From positions 1,997,015 through 2,061,014 of the forward strand of contig WBMV01004981.1 of NCBI GenBank assembly GCA_013396655.1: DNA of 64,000 nucleotides, in the 5' to 3' direction. Numbering within the stretch: position 1 is the first letter of the stretch; the number at the start of each line of letters is the position of its first letter. The stretch comes from Campylorhamphus procurvoides (Eukaryota > Chordata > Aves > Passeriformes > Dendrocolaptidae). Below are positions 1 to 13,544 of this stretch, piece by piece. The notes under the pieces are model-generated. The model made no database searches. It saw only the letters and a list, made by a program, of their open reading frames with translations, and was not told the origin of the DNA. Both the position numbers and the translations under genes were made by a program.

Positions 1-1969
1 TTAGGAACAAAGGACAGCAGTGATAAATAACGTAGACCTGGACTGAGAACTGCTGTTACACCTGCACCACAAGAGACTGAGCAAACCTACAGAAAATTGT
101 TGCAGCTGTTTTGGACTTGCAAGAGCCATTTAATCACTCAAAAGGTTGTACCTGGATGCCTTACCTATCTTTAAAAACTACACTACTTACTGAGGAAAAA
201 AAATTGCAAAGGCAACACTGTGTGCTGAAAGTTTTTATGGGACTCACAGGACCCCTATCTTGAAGGTCTACAGCAACACTATGGTTTAAAAATATTGATA
301 TTAGCATAAAAAGAAATCACTGCTAGTATTTTGTTGAATCAACACAGCTTGGCCAGCGATGAACAAATGCAGTCTGCTGAGCTTTTACTCAAAATAAATC
401 CCCAAAGGATTAAATTCAGTTAGAAGACAACTCAGAATAACTTCAGTGTAGCTCTGCAGGTATCTTCCAAATGTAATACATTCTGGAATCATAAATGTTT
501 TATACCCGCACCAGCTAGGTCCTGTAGGTAGCCTGGAATCAGAGGCAGAGCATGTTCTATTCTCAGGCAGGTATGATATGTCCGCTTCTGCAATGTTTGG
601 AATCCTTTCTCATTTGCTGGGCAACACAGACCCATCCTGAAACTCACAGTAGCTCAAGGTGGTAGTCCCTTCACCAGAAGAAAAAAAAAATTGCCAAGGG
701 TCTCCTTATAATATGTTAGTTAGTGACAGCTGTAGTGGCAGTAATAAGATGCCTGGTCTGGTGGGATAGTTACAAATTAAATTGCAATGTGTGCTTCCTA
801 GGAAAATAGAGGACAACCTCTGTACTTTTGCAAACAATTTAATCAGCTGTTACGTGGAAGTATTGGGAGGATTACTTACCACTAATCCATCTCAGACCTG
901 CTGTTTGTGCTATTTTAAATGATCTATTTTTTGTTCAAATAAAACTATGTCAGATCTGTTTGCATGTAATTACCAATGCTAGTTTTTCTTATCCTTTCCA
1001 AGCTTCAAAATTAATGCAGGGAAAGAATACGTATAATCTTTATATGAAGTTTTATCAAACTTGCTCAAATAAAAAAAGCCTCAAAACCTGGAAGAGATAT
1101 GTGTCATGACTGTTGTTTCCAAGGGATCCAGTAAATGGCCATAGTGCTTGACTGACCTCATGCATATTTAAATCTTGCTTGTCTGCAATACTATTAGTGC
1201 ATTTTAGGCCCTTTTATGTTCTTAGGACTAGGTTGTTCGAAGTATGATGATGCAATGATAGGACAATACTGCAGTGATACAAGTTATATTATGCTAAACT
1301 TATCAACAAAATAAAGTTACTCTGGCCCAAGTTGGTAAAAAGCTTCCCTTGACTGTTCCTTCTGTAACACAGAAGAAAATCTTCTCTCCTGTGTACACTT
1401 TTTCTCTTTCCCTGGGTAGATTATCTAAGGATGGAAGCTTATTCAAATACTTTGAGGGACAGTATTTTTATAGGTTAGCTGAGAAGTATGTGTACGTAGT
1501 GATGACTTGGTTCCTACATAGTTTGAATGCAGCATATTTACAAAAGTGACTGTGATACCTGTGAACAGAAATGTTTAATTCTGCAATATGTGGTAGGAGT
1601 TCATCCTTTCTTTTTTAGCTTCTTGTAGGATAAACAATCTCAATTCGTCGTATTGGCCAATTAATGCAAACCATGGAAGTTAAAAGGTAACATACAGGCT
1701 AATCTTATTGCTTTGTGGCACTTTGTTCATTGCGTTTTTTTGAAAATATAGGACTGCTAATCTCAAAAGCTAATATCAGCTTCTGTTTTATGAATGCTTT
1801 TTTTGAACTGTGGTAGAAATTTGGATTAAATCGTTCTTTATTCCTTGTGTACAAGTCATATATTTGCTCCTTATAGAAACAAGTAAAAGTGACAAAAAGT
1901 TGAGAAAGGATCCAAAAGAATTGCAGTTTTGGCATGATTGGATAACCTTTCAAGATGTTTGTGGATGCT
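1..1969. other. Non-coding stretch, no gene seen
   Basis: AT-rich sequence with stops in all frames at short intervals. The longest open frames are under 85 codons, lack recognisable domains and have no flanking splice context. I see no repeat that I can name. It is probably intergenic or intronic. Confidence 0.6.
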
Positions 1970-2055
1970 TTTGAGTTTTATGCAGGATTATTGTAGCTGG
2001 TCTCAATCCTAAAGGTCTTTTCCAAACAAAATAATTCTATGATTCTATTCTTTGT
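1970..2055 (+). mobile_element. CR1 LINE 3' tail fragment
   Basis: The block contains a diverged form of the avian CR1 3' end: an AGCTGGTCTCAATCCTAAAGG-like stretch, TTTTCCAAAC, then ATTCTATGATTCTATTCT. The terminal ATTCTATG octamer repeat is the typical CR1 3' end, which places the element on the plus strand. Only about 80 bases are recognisable, so this is a heavily 5'-truncated copy with no coding capacity. Confidence 0.7.
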
Positions 2056-5000
2056 AAAATTTCAGTTTTGGTTTCTGATTATTTTTTTCTGTTAGAGCAG
2101 TAAACTAGATTTGATTCAATACTGTTGGTTTAGTCATCATAAAGAAGTGATCCCTAGGTTACAGGGAAATGGTTTCCTACTTCACTGGCCTTGCTGTCTT
2201 TTCAGGCTTCGTGAACTATCTGTCTTGCTTATGGAGATTCATGTATAGGAGTTATCCTGTTGGACATGAGCAGTTCCTAGCTTTTTATATTTCACTGTAG
2301 TTGAGTATGAGAATACTGTGAACACTTAAGCCCCACCACTTGTTACCATTTGGTTAATGCTACATCTATTTCCTATCATCTGTGCATTACACTTACACTG
2401 CATAGGAACCAGGGAGGACTATTTAATTATTGATGTCAAGTACATTTTACTGATTTATCAACAAGAGAGATACTTGGAAATGTCTGCCAAGCAAGCTGAG
2501 CATTCCTCCCCACAGTCCAGTGTGTGTAATGGTTCTAGGTCACTCTCAAGCCTTGGGCAGGAGGTGGGACAGATGCTGTAGTGCCACTTCAAATGGCGGG
2601 CAGCATCTTTATTAATTCATGTATATTTAACCATGCACCTGTTGTGCATACATCTAAATCTCAATTAGGAAGAGTGTCAGGCAGAGATGATCTAATTCTG
2701 CTTTCTCACTGTTCTTCCAGAGCTCGGGTCCACCAATCCTCCTGATTTTATTTTCTCTTCCTGCAGTCTGCCCTTGGATGGTACCACATGTCTGTTTGCC
2801 TTCTGCCAAGTTTTGTATCTATTGAAACCTTTGGCCATCTACCCCCGCCAGTTGCTACAGTTGACTTGGAGTTACTGACCAGTTCATTATGAAAGTAAAA
2901 AAGCACTTTGATCTCTTTTACTTTGGACTACAAGGCAAATTAGTTTCTGATCTTGCTAATATGAGCAATAGGATGCTGCATTTTTGTGTCACTGACTATT
3001 GCAACTGGGTAGAGAGTACAGATAGCTGGGTGCAATTTGTGTTCCACTTTGTCTGGATGGGATGGCCCTGGTTCATGTAAGTCCAGGCTTTGAAATTATT
3101 CTGCTGTCCAAGCCACCCTGTCACGTCCCTTCCTGGGAAGGAGGGAGCCAAGGCAGTTGAGATTAATTTTCATTGTTGTAGTGGCTGTTCCTGGGAGAGG
3201 GACACCTACAGATATCATTTGTCCTTCTTGTTTCATATACTTGTTTACCTTCCTTATATTCCTTCAGTAACATCTATGTAGTTCTCAGTTTTGATCTCCT
3301 ATAAAAACCAACCTTATATTGGCATTTTTGTTTACTCTTCCACCCTGCCATGATGCTGTTTCTGTTGAAGGACCTTAAGAGTTTTGTGTTTGTCCAATAG
3401 TGAGCTTGGCCATGTTACTGTTATCTTCTGGTTAAGCAATACACAGTCCCTTTGCATGTGATGAGTTCCCGGCATCACAGGTCATGATGAGAGGTAAAGA
3501 AAACTGTTGTGATCTCTGCAATATCAATGAAGCTCAGTTGTTGACCATATCTGCCAAAGGATGAACCAGTCATTAGAAGACTTGGATATATCAGGAAGAC
3601 AGCCTCCATGTCTTCCTTTCTTTATGCAAGAGAAATGGGGAACAAAGCCTGTCTCTAATATTGATAACAGAAAATGAAAACACAAAATGCCAGTATAATT
3701 CAAGAGAGCTGTAAACCAAGTATTTTATTTGGTTTCCTGCAATATATAGAAAAAAATTGCTGGATTTTGACTCTGAAGGATCATCCTATGGGTAAAGAAG
3801 GTCAATCTGTTAACTGGAGTAAAATTATTAAATTATTAAAATAGTGGTGTAGCTTATCCCTGACGGTAATAGGTCCAAAAGATCACAACTGATGAGAATT
3901 GTTCTGTCAGGTACAAACTTTATCATGAACTCCTCACAACTCATTAATACTCTGTGTTACTGTTCAACTCTGTCATGTTTGCAGAAAGTTACATCATTGT
4001 TCATTTGCTAGAAAGAAGTTAAGTTCACGAAGTTGTCCTCCCAAGTAAACCCCTGGTAGCTTTCCACACTTCTTATTTTAGATAGTAAAGTTTTTTAATT
4101 TAGTTAATAATATTTTGTCATTTTATAGGTGAAGCAGGCAATTATTTTTGTCTCTCACCTTCCCTAATGTCTGTTGCAAGGAGTTGGGAAATTTTTTTCA
4201 TTTTTTCTGGGGAAATTCAGTGGAAAGTAGGTAAGTGTCAAAGAACTGTTTTTCTCTAACTTTTCTACATACATAGGTGAACATAATATAGGGAACCAAG
4301 TGTTCCCCATATCTCTCCAGATTAAATGCGTCCTAAACCCCTGATGGTCAGGGTTTTAGCTACCTACTGCAAATTTAAAGTGTGTAGAAGAAGTGAATAG
4401 TTTGTACTTCCAACAAATCTGCATAAACACAGATGAGAGACAACTTAATATGCTTCACTTTTATTTTGAACCCTTCTGCTTATTGTGGACAAAACAGTTG
4501 TTGTAGGTATTGGAGGAAAACACTGAACAACCCCATAGAAGGTGGATTGAATAATGTGTGCATGAAGTTGTAGCATAAAGGAAGCTAAGTTCCACATAGC
4601 TATGAGCATGAAAAGCTGAATTAGATGCCATTTCACCCCATGTGGAATACTTCAGGAGGGGTGTAATTTGGAAATGTCAACTACTAAGTAAGAGTTTCAG
4701 ATACCTTCGAAAATACTTATAAATGGCTTCCAGGCATTATACTTTAAAATGAAATTACTACTGTGCACCTAAATGAGATGCTTATTTCAGTCCCTGAGCA
4801 GCTTAATTTCAAGACAGCAAAGGTCAGGGAGGCTCTACTAATAATCTAATAACAATTGACTGCACGTTTCTAGGAGATTTATCTGCATCAGAGGCTGGTT
4901 GCTGAGAGCAGGATGAATTAGTGATTACTTAAGTGGCATACCTTGAAGCAGTGTCAGCCATTGAATGTGGCTAATACAATGTCATGGAGTAGCCAAAGGC

Positions 5001-6874
5001 AACTAATGCTTGGACAACTGCACTAGAAGGTTGGGGCACAGTCACTGGGGTTTTGAGCAGATTTGTCTGTGTCCCACCTAATAAGGATGAGATTAAGTTG
5101 GGCCTGGGGTATCTGAGGCATGGGTTTAGCTGATAAAGAACAGACCATGGTTCTGGAACAGAATTAGATGTTGAATGCATTCACTCAAGTGAAAAAATTA
5201 CTACTTCTAGCAGCCTTAATCACTCCAAAGCTTGCCTCGCTCTAAATCTTACTATGATCTGGTTGTATGATCAGTGTAAATTCACTTTGAGATGCACAGA
5301 TCTTAGGTACTAAGTAAGTGCCAAGAATTTTTATAATATTGTTAGAAAAATAATATTCTGATCACAACACCTTGTAACAGTTTCCCTGGAACACTGAATG
5401 GACATTTACTTATGTCTTGAGACCAGAGGGTTGTTTATAGTTTAGTATGCTAATAGTGATATTATTAGTATTTGGTATCATTGGGAATCTACAGGCAGTT
5501 AATCTTCATATTTCCTAGAGGAATAAATGATAATTTGGGGATGACTAATTTGACGTAGTAATTCTAAATATAATCTTTATGTTTATTAATACTATTTAAA
5601 AAACATTTCACATTTATTTTTTGTAATCTACTGAAGGCTCAGCTTTAAAAGGAAACTTTTGGGTTTGAGTATATTTGTTGTTTGAGTTGGAGGTTAAAAC
5701 TTGTATGTCATGGGACGTGGAGAGACAGCCTTGCTGTTGCAACCTGCTCTATCCCTTGCCCTGATGGTGTGGAGCTGTGTGAGATGGGAGGAACTCGTGC
5801 CAAAGGAAGTAGTAATTGTGCTCAGTGTCTCTGATGTTCACCATACTGCTTTGCCTAGGAGTTAAACTCAGTAGCCTGGAAAGAAACTAGGCCAGTGAAT
5901 TAATGGAATAAATGCCATTTCTTTCTGGCTAGTGAGTTGAATCAGTGTATGAAAAGACGTGCCAGAATGCCCGTGCTGATACCAGAGCATTGTGTGAGTA
6001 GGGGAGGAGGCAAATTGTTGCTCTTGATGCTGTGTTAGCTTCTAGTCCTGGCATTCCTGTTTAACCAAAGTATTTCAGCATGAAGATTGACACCTTCTCG
6101 AAGCTTATTCAGTTGTTCACAGTGGTGCTGTCTGGATTATTAAATCCTGTTTGAGAAAGCACTTAGAGAAAGCGGGAGGATCAGCTGAGAGCTCTGAGGG
6201 ATCGTGGCAGTCCCTGGAATACAGTCATCTCTTGTCTTCCTTATCGCTTTTCAGGGATCGTGGTTTCCATTTTTCCAGTCATTACTTTGAGACTTTGGGA
6301 TCTTGGAAATAGCATAATTATTTTGTTGGGCGGGAGCATGTAGAGCTGAATTTTATTAGCAAACTCAATTTGGGAATAACACAAGACAGTGTATAGAGTT
6401 TCCATGATACTTTTTTGTTGTGGGTAGGTTAGCACAAATGACAGGAGATTATGGTTGGGATCTAACTGAAATCTCTTGGAATATATGCTATTCAACATAT
6501 TTCTGAATCTTGAAAAATGAAAAATAGTGAAAAGAGGTAATTCTGTAGCATCAAATAATTAAAGCATTAAATTAAACCTAAAGAATTACAGAGTAATCTC
6601 ATGATACTCAGTGACTGGGCAATAATGCAACAAATGAAATTGTAGCAATAAATCCCAAGTACTGTATAGGGGTTAAAACTATTGCTGCTAACATGGTGAT
6701 GGGCTGTAAATTATCCATTAGCACTCAGAAAAGAGTTCTGGATATCATTGCAATAGGAGGCTGAAAGTGCTTAGTACCAGTCAGAACAATGTTAACAATG
6801 ATTAGAAGAGGAGGTGAGGACAAAATGTAAAGTGGTTTATAAATGTACTGTGCACTTGCATCTTGAATAGGAAA
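2056..6874. other. Non-coding stretch, no gene seen
   Basis: No convincing exon, RNA gene or repeat was recognised. Open frames are at most about 85 codons, are unrelated to one another and lack conserved motifs. A pyrimidine tract followed by CAG near 2,755-2,766 resembles a splice acceptor, but no open downstream segment with a donor supports it. Confidence 0.55.
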
Positions 6875-7230
6875 GAGCTCCTGTATGAGGAGAGATTAAG
6901 TAGACTAGGGCTCTCCAGTTTACAAAAGTGGTGTTGAAGAGAAACAGATTTTATTATACAAATATTTAAAAATATATATATTATAAAAAAATCATAAATG
7001 TCTTGAAGAATACTAGACTAGGGTATATTCAGTAAAATGAACAGGAAGCATCTCTAAATTAATAGAAATTATTTTCATACTTTACCAAGTTATTCTGTGG
7101 GCCTCTTTGCACAGGAAAAACATTGACATGTCCACCAAATGGATTAGTCATGGAGGGTAAACACAAGGATGTGTACAGACTCTTCAGCTTTAGAAATCTC
7201 TAAAATACATATTGCTGAATATTGGGAGAG
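6875..7230 (+). mobile_element. Ancient CR1-like LINE 3' fragment
   Basis: The order of words follows the 3' region of old amniote CR1 copies: a GGAG(A)-TTAAG-TAGACTAGGGCTCTCCAG block near 6,887-6,920, an AACAGGAAGCA block near 7,039, then GGATTAGTCATGGAGGGTAAACACAAGGA and TTTAGAAATCTCTAAAATACATATTGCTGAATATTGGGAG near 7,141-7,228. The match is by memory of the family and is strongly diverged, with AT-rich interruptions around 6,955-6,990. It would be on the plus strand. No reading frame survives. Confidence 0.5.
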
Positions 7231-9423
7231 TTAATTTCATACTTTCCCCACTTTTTAATGGCATTTTCTAGAGCTGCTAATGGACAGAGGGGGTTGATTA
7301 GACTGATGTGTTTGTATCCAGTAAAGGTGGTCTTAAACACAGATAACTTTTAACCCCAAGAGGTGTACGTATAGAAATGACTGCCTGAGAAGTCTCCTTG
7401 TAGCACTTAGGCAGAATAGATGCAGGAAACAGCAATTGTATGTCTCTGGTGGTCCTCTGTCCAGATCGGTAAGTCCATATGATCTGTAGTCCTGAAGGCA
7501 TAGCAGAGTTGAAGGGCAGTTGTGGAGGAGAGACAGTGACAGGAGCTGGACACTAATATGGGGGGTGTGTGTATAAAAAGCTTTGATTGTCATCAGAAGT
7601 GATTGTGACAATTAAAACCAGTGAAAAAACAATAACTTTAGGAGCAACTTGAGAGCTTGTAGCTTTATTGCTAACTGTGCTTGACTGTTGACAAGGCAAG
7701 TTCCTTGATGTTTCTGGAGTTTAATATTGTTTTGCTTTTGTAAACGTGTTGTGGCTTTCCTATTCCAGCTGTCGGATTAGAAGAAAAGCATTTAGGCACC
7801 TATACTCTGATGGGAATTGAAAACTGAGGGCTAGAAATTGAAGGATTGCTGAGATATTTGTCAGGGTTTAAGAAGCAGATTTTCCTGAATATAAGGGGAG
7901 ACCTAAAATTTATGGAGGTGAATCTTCAGCTTCTTTACCCAAATATATTGGAAAAGAAAATTGTGTGGAAAATAATGCTTTAAAATTGCATAAATAAACC
8001 TAGAAGTGGAAGACTATGGAAAAAGTGTGGAAAGGAACAGAGTGCTTCTTGATAGAAATGTTAAACCAGGAGGTGAAGAGCTTTGAATTTTCATTATACT
8101 GAATTCCTATTTTTCAACTTGTCTTGAAAGGATAAAATTGGAAGACCACCTGTTGAGGACTGTAGCTGAGTGGAAAATTTTGTGTATGACTTGTTATGTG
8201 GAAGGTTATGGGTCCCTGTGGATCCTTATGGATCTTAAACGGTAATTCACTTCTGGTGCCCAGAAGCTGAGGAATTGATATCCTCAGTACTTTTCATGGA
8301 ACAGCACAGTAAATTCCTCTGACACTCTTGCACAGGTTAGTTGCTGTATTTCTTACAAAAGTATGTAATTTAAATGAAAAGACTTACAAGCATATTCAAA
8401 TTGCTTCAGAAATAGATGGCATTTTTAGCAATAATTTTGTGTTGTGACTCCATAACTTTAATGCCATCCATCAAAGCCTTTAAGAAAGTTTTGTCCTTAT
8501 CTTACATGTTTATACAGTTTTGCAAGCACAGAAGCTGAACAGCATCCAAAGTGCAGATGCACACACTAAAGGAAAGCCTTTGCCTCTTCATCGTGAGCAA
8601 AACTAGACATGAACTTAATTCTACTTAAGCTAGTTTACTGTTGATTTATATTAGCTTGCAATTTCTGATTCCAGTATCTAGAAATAAGATGAATAGCTAT
8701 GGTAAGTGGCAGGTCTGTTTTGTCTGCTGCTGATATGGCTGTGACCAACACAAGGCAGTTCCTGAGCTTCACTTTCTGGTAGGTCTCACCCTGCACAGGC
8801 CCATTATGCCCAATATACCCCCATGCCCCATATCTCTTGGCTTTGTTAGCCACACTTCAAGAGTACTGGGAAAAGGTGACCTCTCTAGTCTAAGTTGTGG
8901 GGTGTGCAGAGCTCTTCCGAGTGGTAAGATGCATGAGTTTAAATTCTGCAGCCTGTCAGTAGAGATGAGCATGAGAGGCTAATAAGTGAGAAAACTTTTG
9001 TTCTAGCAGCTTAGTTTTAAAAAGAAAATTATTAGTTTGGGTTTGGGGATGGTCATGTGAATTCAGTACTTAGTACTGAAGATAACTAGGTGTGAAGATA
9101 ACTAGCATCCAGCTTTTCAGGAAACTCTTGGATTGCTTTCTGTAGTTTCCTGGCTTCAGATCTAGTGGTAATCAGATGGGCAGCCAGTTGCTCAGTTTTG
9201 GAGACCATTCAACCTGTGCACAGCATACCCTAAAGTTACTTAGGAAGCTGATATGTTGAAAGAACAATCAGTTTAGGAACTGTGTTACTCGGAGAAGATG
9301 AAGAGTGAATGTGGCATTACACTTCTGATTTGTGCACCAAAAATCCACTAACTGCTTCTTTGGATGTTCCAGCGGTAGAATTTTGTATTATTTTCCTGTT
9401 CTGCATATATTACATTTAATGTT
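7231..9423. other. Non-coding stretch, no gene seen
   Basis: Open frames up to 92 codons occur on the minus strand (7,333-7,611), but they overlap another frame, have no domain-like composition and no splice context. No repeat was recognised. Confidence 0.5.
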
Positions 9424-9722
9424 CATAGAATCCTATTAAATGCTGAGCTGGAGTGGACCCATCAGGATCATCAAGTCCAACTTCAGGACCTGTGCAAGAC
9501 ACCCCAAGAATCACATTGTGTGCCTGAGAGCATTGTCCAAATGCTTCTCAAACTCTGTCAGGCTTGGTGCTGTGACTACTTCCCTGGGGACCCTCTTCCA
9601 GTGCTCAACCACCCTTTGGGTGAAAAGCCTTTTTCTAATAGTCAACATAAACCTCCGCTGACTCAGCTTCATGCTGTTTCCTCAGGTCCTATTACTGGTC
9701 ACCACAGAGAAGACATCAGGAT
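9424..9722 (-). mobile_element. CR1 LINE 3' fragment (antisense)
   Basis: The plus strand starts with TCATAGAATCC, the reverse complement of a CR1 3' tail. Typical CR1 3' end blocks then follow: GGACCCATCAGGATCATCAAGTCCAACT, CTCTGTCAGGCTTGGTGCTGTGAC, CCTGGGGACCCTCTTCCAGTGCTCAACCACCC and GGTCCTATTACTGGTCACCACAGAGAAGA. The element is therefore on the minus strand, about 300 bases of its 3' end. It belongs to the same subgroup by eye as the copies at 13.2 and 39.2 kb. The two small open frames across it are by-products of the repeat, not genes. Confidence 0.92.
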
Positions 9723-11689
9723 ACCTTCAGTTAGAAGATCTAAAAATAAATTGACCAAATAAGAATAAATGAAGAAATGGATATTGGTATGGATATGTGC
9801 TGAGCTCAAAGTCCTTCATGTATTCAAAAGTGAATTACTGTGCCTTAGTGATGCCAGATGGTGTAGTACATTGTGGAAACTGGAAAGAAATAGATTAAGG
9901 AAAAAAAAGTCTGGCAAGCCAATTTTTCTGGTCTTTGGTATAATTCTGTTCTGTGAAGTGCTAAACCAGGATCACCTCATATTTACAGAGGAATAAATCA
10001 GGATGATTGGCACGTTCTATATGACGTAAAACAGATTGTCTGACATTGATTAAAATATTTTAAAGTAAAATCAACAAGGTAGTTATGAAATGTAAGGAAT
10101 ACTCTTTGAAGTTTTCTGAGGTTACTTTTCTTTTACAATCATTTATCCCAAATGTTTCTGGAGCCTTTCACAATCTCAGTGGTAAATTTGTGAGTTACTT
10201 TATCCAAATCAACACACAAGCCATGACTAAGATTATCTTTTAAAATGTCCCATGAGTAACACTGAATCACTCTACATCATCCAGCTATTAGAGAAAGCAT
10301 TGGTATTCTTGGGTGAGAATTTATCGTCTTGTTCTGTGTGCCATAGAATCTATTCAGGTCAGTAAGCTGAAGCAGAATTCAATCATAACCAACCACCTGA
10401 CCTAGCTACATGTGGCAGGAGTGCTTAGAGTCATTTTATTTCATTATGAAGTAGTGGAGGCAATATACACTTCCAAATGGGAAGCATGATACGAAATTTG
10501 GGCAGTGTGTTCTCTTACAGCGTGTGAATGATGTATAACCTGGGTATGAGAAAGATCATGACACTTCTCAAAATGGGATAGTAGAAGGTAACAATATTCA
10601 GACGGTCTGTTTTCAAGTACTGTTTGTTACATGTAATGTTACACAGCATTCATACATACATGATATTTAAGGTCTCTGGTCTAGGATCAGTCATTGCTTA
10701 CACTTTTGCTGCCCTAAGAGACACAGATTTATGTGACTACTTTTATATCCCAGTCAGAGCACTGGAATTATTAATGTTTTTCAAAATACAGTGTATATGC
10801 TTCTGTGATTACCTACTTGCAGACACTTGGAAATAGCTTTTGAAAAACCAGAAAACTCGACGCACTTTCATAGTAACTCAAAATCGTAAAAATTTATAAA
10901 CAGAATGTATTCCTTTTGACGTTTCTAGCACTAATGACTCAGGCATCTCATCAGACTTGATTTATAGAATAACCCTGAAGAATTAAATGGAACTAATTTG
11001 TTGCTCAGATGATTCACTGTGTTCCATATTCACTCTTTTTGAGTTTTGCATTTCTAGTTTTCAGAAAGTAGTAGAAAGTCTGTGTTCACTGAAGCAATTA
11101 TTTATTTTCATCAAATGTGGGTACTTGAGCAATGCAGTGTTTTATTTAATGAGCTATTCATAGGGCATTTATTATTATAACATACCTTCATTTCACTGGG
11201 GGATGACTTCCATTGGCTGGGGAGTTATGAAATCAGTCTCAATTGCTAATGTTTATAAATACTTTTTTTTTTTTTGCCCCTCTGCAAGTAGGCTAGAAAT
11301 TGTATTTCTATTATGATAAAAAAATGAAATACTGGTGAAATTTTGGCTTTTAACCTTGTTCTTAGAGGGTGTTTAAAAGCATAAATGTGGTTCTTTGTAT
11401 TCTTTTTGATCCCAAAAAATTTGGAAACATTTTAAGAAAACATTCTTGAAAATATGAAGACTCTTCAAACACCTTGTCATCAGCAAAAATCCCTGTCTCA
11501 TTCATCCCAGAGGGTTAGTCTTGTCGAGTGAACACGCACTTGCTGTTACTCATGTTCATTGTGCATTCTTGTGCGTCATTTATGTACGACAGGCGCATCC
11601 TACAGCAGATACAATCTTTTCATTTCCCTGAGCTGTTCTTTGTAGCCCTCGCTGTAAGATGTCAGGTTATCAAAGGCACATTAGGAAAA

Positions 11690-11820
11690 ACACCATCTCC
11701 TCCCTGATTACAGCAATCTCTTAGATCTTTGCAAACAATCTTTAGAGCAACCTTGTGCAGTGAGGTGGTGCTGCAATTGCTACTCACATATGAGGAAATA
11801 AGGAACAGAGATTATAATAA
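11690..11820 (+). repeat. Possible MIR/core-SINE-like remnant
   Basis: The segment has CAAACAATCTTTAGAGCAACCTTGTG, then a GAGGTGG block, then ACATATGAGGAAATAAGGAACAGAGA. This order resembles the MIR core region, where a low-copy spacer precedes an ATGAGGAAACTGAGG-type block. The match is weak and made from memory of the family, so chance similarity is possible. Confidence 0.3.
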
Positions 11821-11866
11821 ATATTTTTGACCAGAGGAATTTAGGTGTTTGGAGCTGGACATTTTT

Positions 11867-11898
11867 ATTTAGTACTATTTTAATTTAGTACTATTATA
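11867..11898. repeat. 16-bp tandem duplication
   Basis: ATTTAGTACTATTTTA is followed directly by ATTTAGTACTATTATA, a two-copy tandem repeat of period 16 with one mismatch. It probably arose by replication slippage and has no evident function. Confidence 0.85.
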
Positions 11899-13215
11899 AC
11901 TGGTAGTTATAGCAATTTGGATTTACTAAATAATGTATAAGACCTCAAGCTGTCATACTGGGTGTAGAAAAGATGCAGAAAGGCATCTGATGTAGACTAC
12001 TGGATGCCCAGTGTCCTCTCTCTAGTTTATAGAGGAGCAAACCTCTACAAGAGAGCAGTCAGTCCATGAGTACCTCTAACATCTGATGTAGAGACCTGAC
12101 TTAAATACTTCCAGCTAGAGGAGAAGAATTTGGATCTTTGTGATTATCTTTAAAGAGGAGTCTTGATCAATATCACACAGGGATTGCACAGCAATGTTAG
12201 AGATGACATACAGTTTTCCAGGTCTGGAGAGCATAAATCATCCCAAATCTGCTTCTCGAGTCCCCTGTCTGAGTCATTACACACTATCTAACTTTTGTGA
12301 CAGCAGAAATAAAGAGATCCATATGGCTGATTTTGTAGACAAGTATCACTGACATTCTCATATTCGTCTGTCCTTTATGTAATTTAGTGGAAAAAAGAGT
12401 ACATGATCATGAAATTACATATTGCATTCTAACAAATAGATGACAACATTGCTTAAGTAGGGTTGTTTCCTCATCTCCTGATTTTTGAATGGTGGACTTG
12501 AAACTTCAGCATCCTTTTTGTATTTTAACATTCTAGATGTCCAAGTCTGAAAGCCTGAATATGTTGAAACTCTATGGATTATCCTTCCCCTTGATGGACT
12601 GTCTGGTATTTCAGGTTTTTTACAGCAGGCTTTTCTTAGGATGAGCAGAATGTCATCTCTATATATCCTAGAAGATGGTGGAGACCTAAACTGACAAGAG
12701 AGTGGTATTTACAGTGACTTTGCTCAAGCATTTACTTATTGTAGCCAAGTTAGAACAATCTCCCTCATTTAGATAGCATTGCTGGAACATGATATACTGT
12801 TCTGGAGAGATCAACAAAGAATGCAAACCTTCCAGTAGAATAGAGCTCGCTTTATGAAGAATTGCTCTCCAGTCATCATAATCCCCTTTTTTCAGGGTTC
12901 ATAATGACTTTCTTTTTTATCCTTGATTCTCCTTTTTTTCCTGTTCTCTATAGGTTTTTTTGCAAGCTTGTCATCTTATGTCCCATCCTTCTCTGCTCTG
13001 GTTCTGTTCATACTCTCTTCGCATTACCATTTTGCATTCCCTTCCATTCCATCTTTGTTCTTTCTGTCCTGCATATTTATTGTGTTCACATTTCTTGTTC
13101 TTCTGAGTTCTTGTTTGAAGTGCTTACTTATTTCTCCTGCTGTCTCAAGGGGCACTACAGTCTTCCTTCTATGGCATGAGAAAAGGAAAGTGCTGGAGAC
13201 TCCAAAGAAGCAGGA

Positions 13216-13544
13216 GGAGTTCACAACTTTCTCGTGAGGAGAAGGGGAGGGGCAGACACTGATCTCATCCCTGTGGTGATCAGTGATAGGACCCATGGGA
13301 ATGGCCTGAAGTCCTGTCAGGGGAGGTTTAGGTTAGAAAAAGGTTTTTCATCCAGAGACTGGTTGGGCACTGGAACAGGCTTCCCAGGGAAGTGGTCACA
13401 GCACCAAGCCTGACAGAATTTGAGAAGGGTTTGGATGATTCTCTTACGTGGTGTGACTCTTGAGGATGTCCTGTGCAGGGCTAAGGGTTGGACCTGATGA
13501 TCCTGATGAGTCCCTTCCAACTCAGCATAATCTGTGATTCTGTG
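13216..13544 (+). mobile_element. CR1 LINE 3' fragment (sense)
   Basis: Sense-strand CR1 3' region. AGGAGTTCACAACTTTCTCGTGAGGAGAAGGGGAGGGGCAGACACTGATCTC opens the match. The block around GGGAGGTTTAGGTTAG and the GACTGGTTGGGCACTGGAACAGGCTTCCCAGGGAAGTGGTCAC stretch follow. It ends with CTCAGCATAATCTGTGATTCTGTG, the octamer tail. The 5' end is truncated, as is usual for CR1. Opposite-strand open frames over this interval are shadows of the repeat. Confidence 0.93.

Larger units (their letters stand above)
9723..13215. other. Non-coding stretch with a possible old SINE
   Basis: No gene seen. It includes a 13-base T run at 11,263-11,275 and a possible MIR-like remnant at about 11,690-11,820 (listed separately). 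A pyrimidine-rich segment at 12,860-13,190 produces two overlapping ORFs of about 105 codons, best explained by base composition. Confidence 0.5.

Noticed and set aside
2740..2800. Splice-acceptor-like TTTTCTCTTCCTGCAG
   Set aside because: No donor with a compatible open frame follows; such tracts are frequent by chance in this AT/pyrimidine-rich DNA.
12862..13237. Two overlapping plus-strand frames of about 105 codons
   Set aside because: T/C-rich composition and two open frames at once point to base bias. The right end runs into a CR1 copy.
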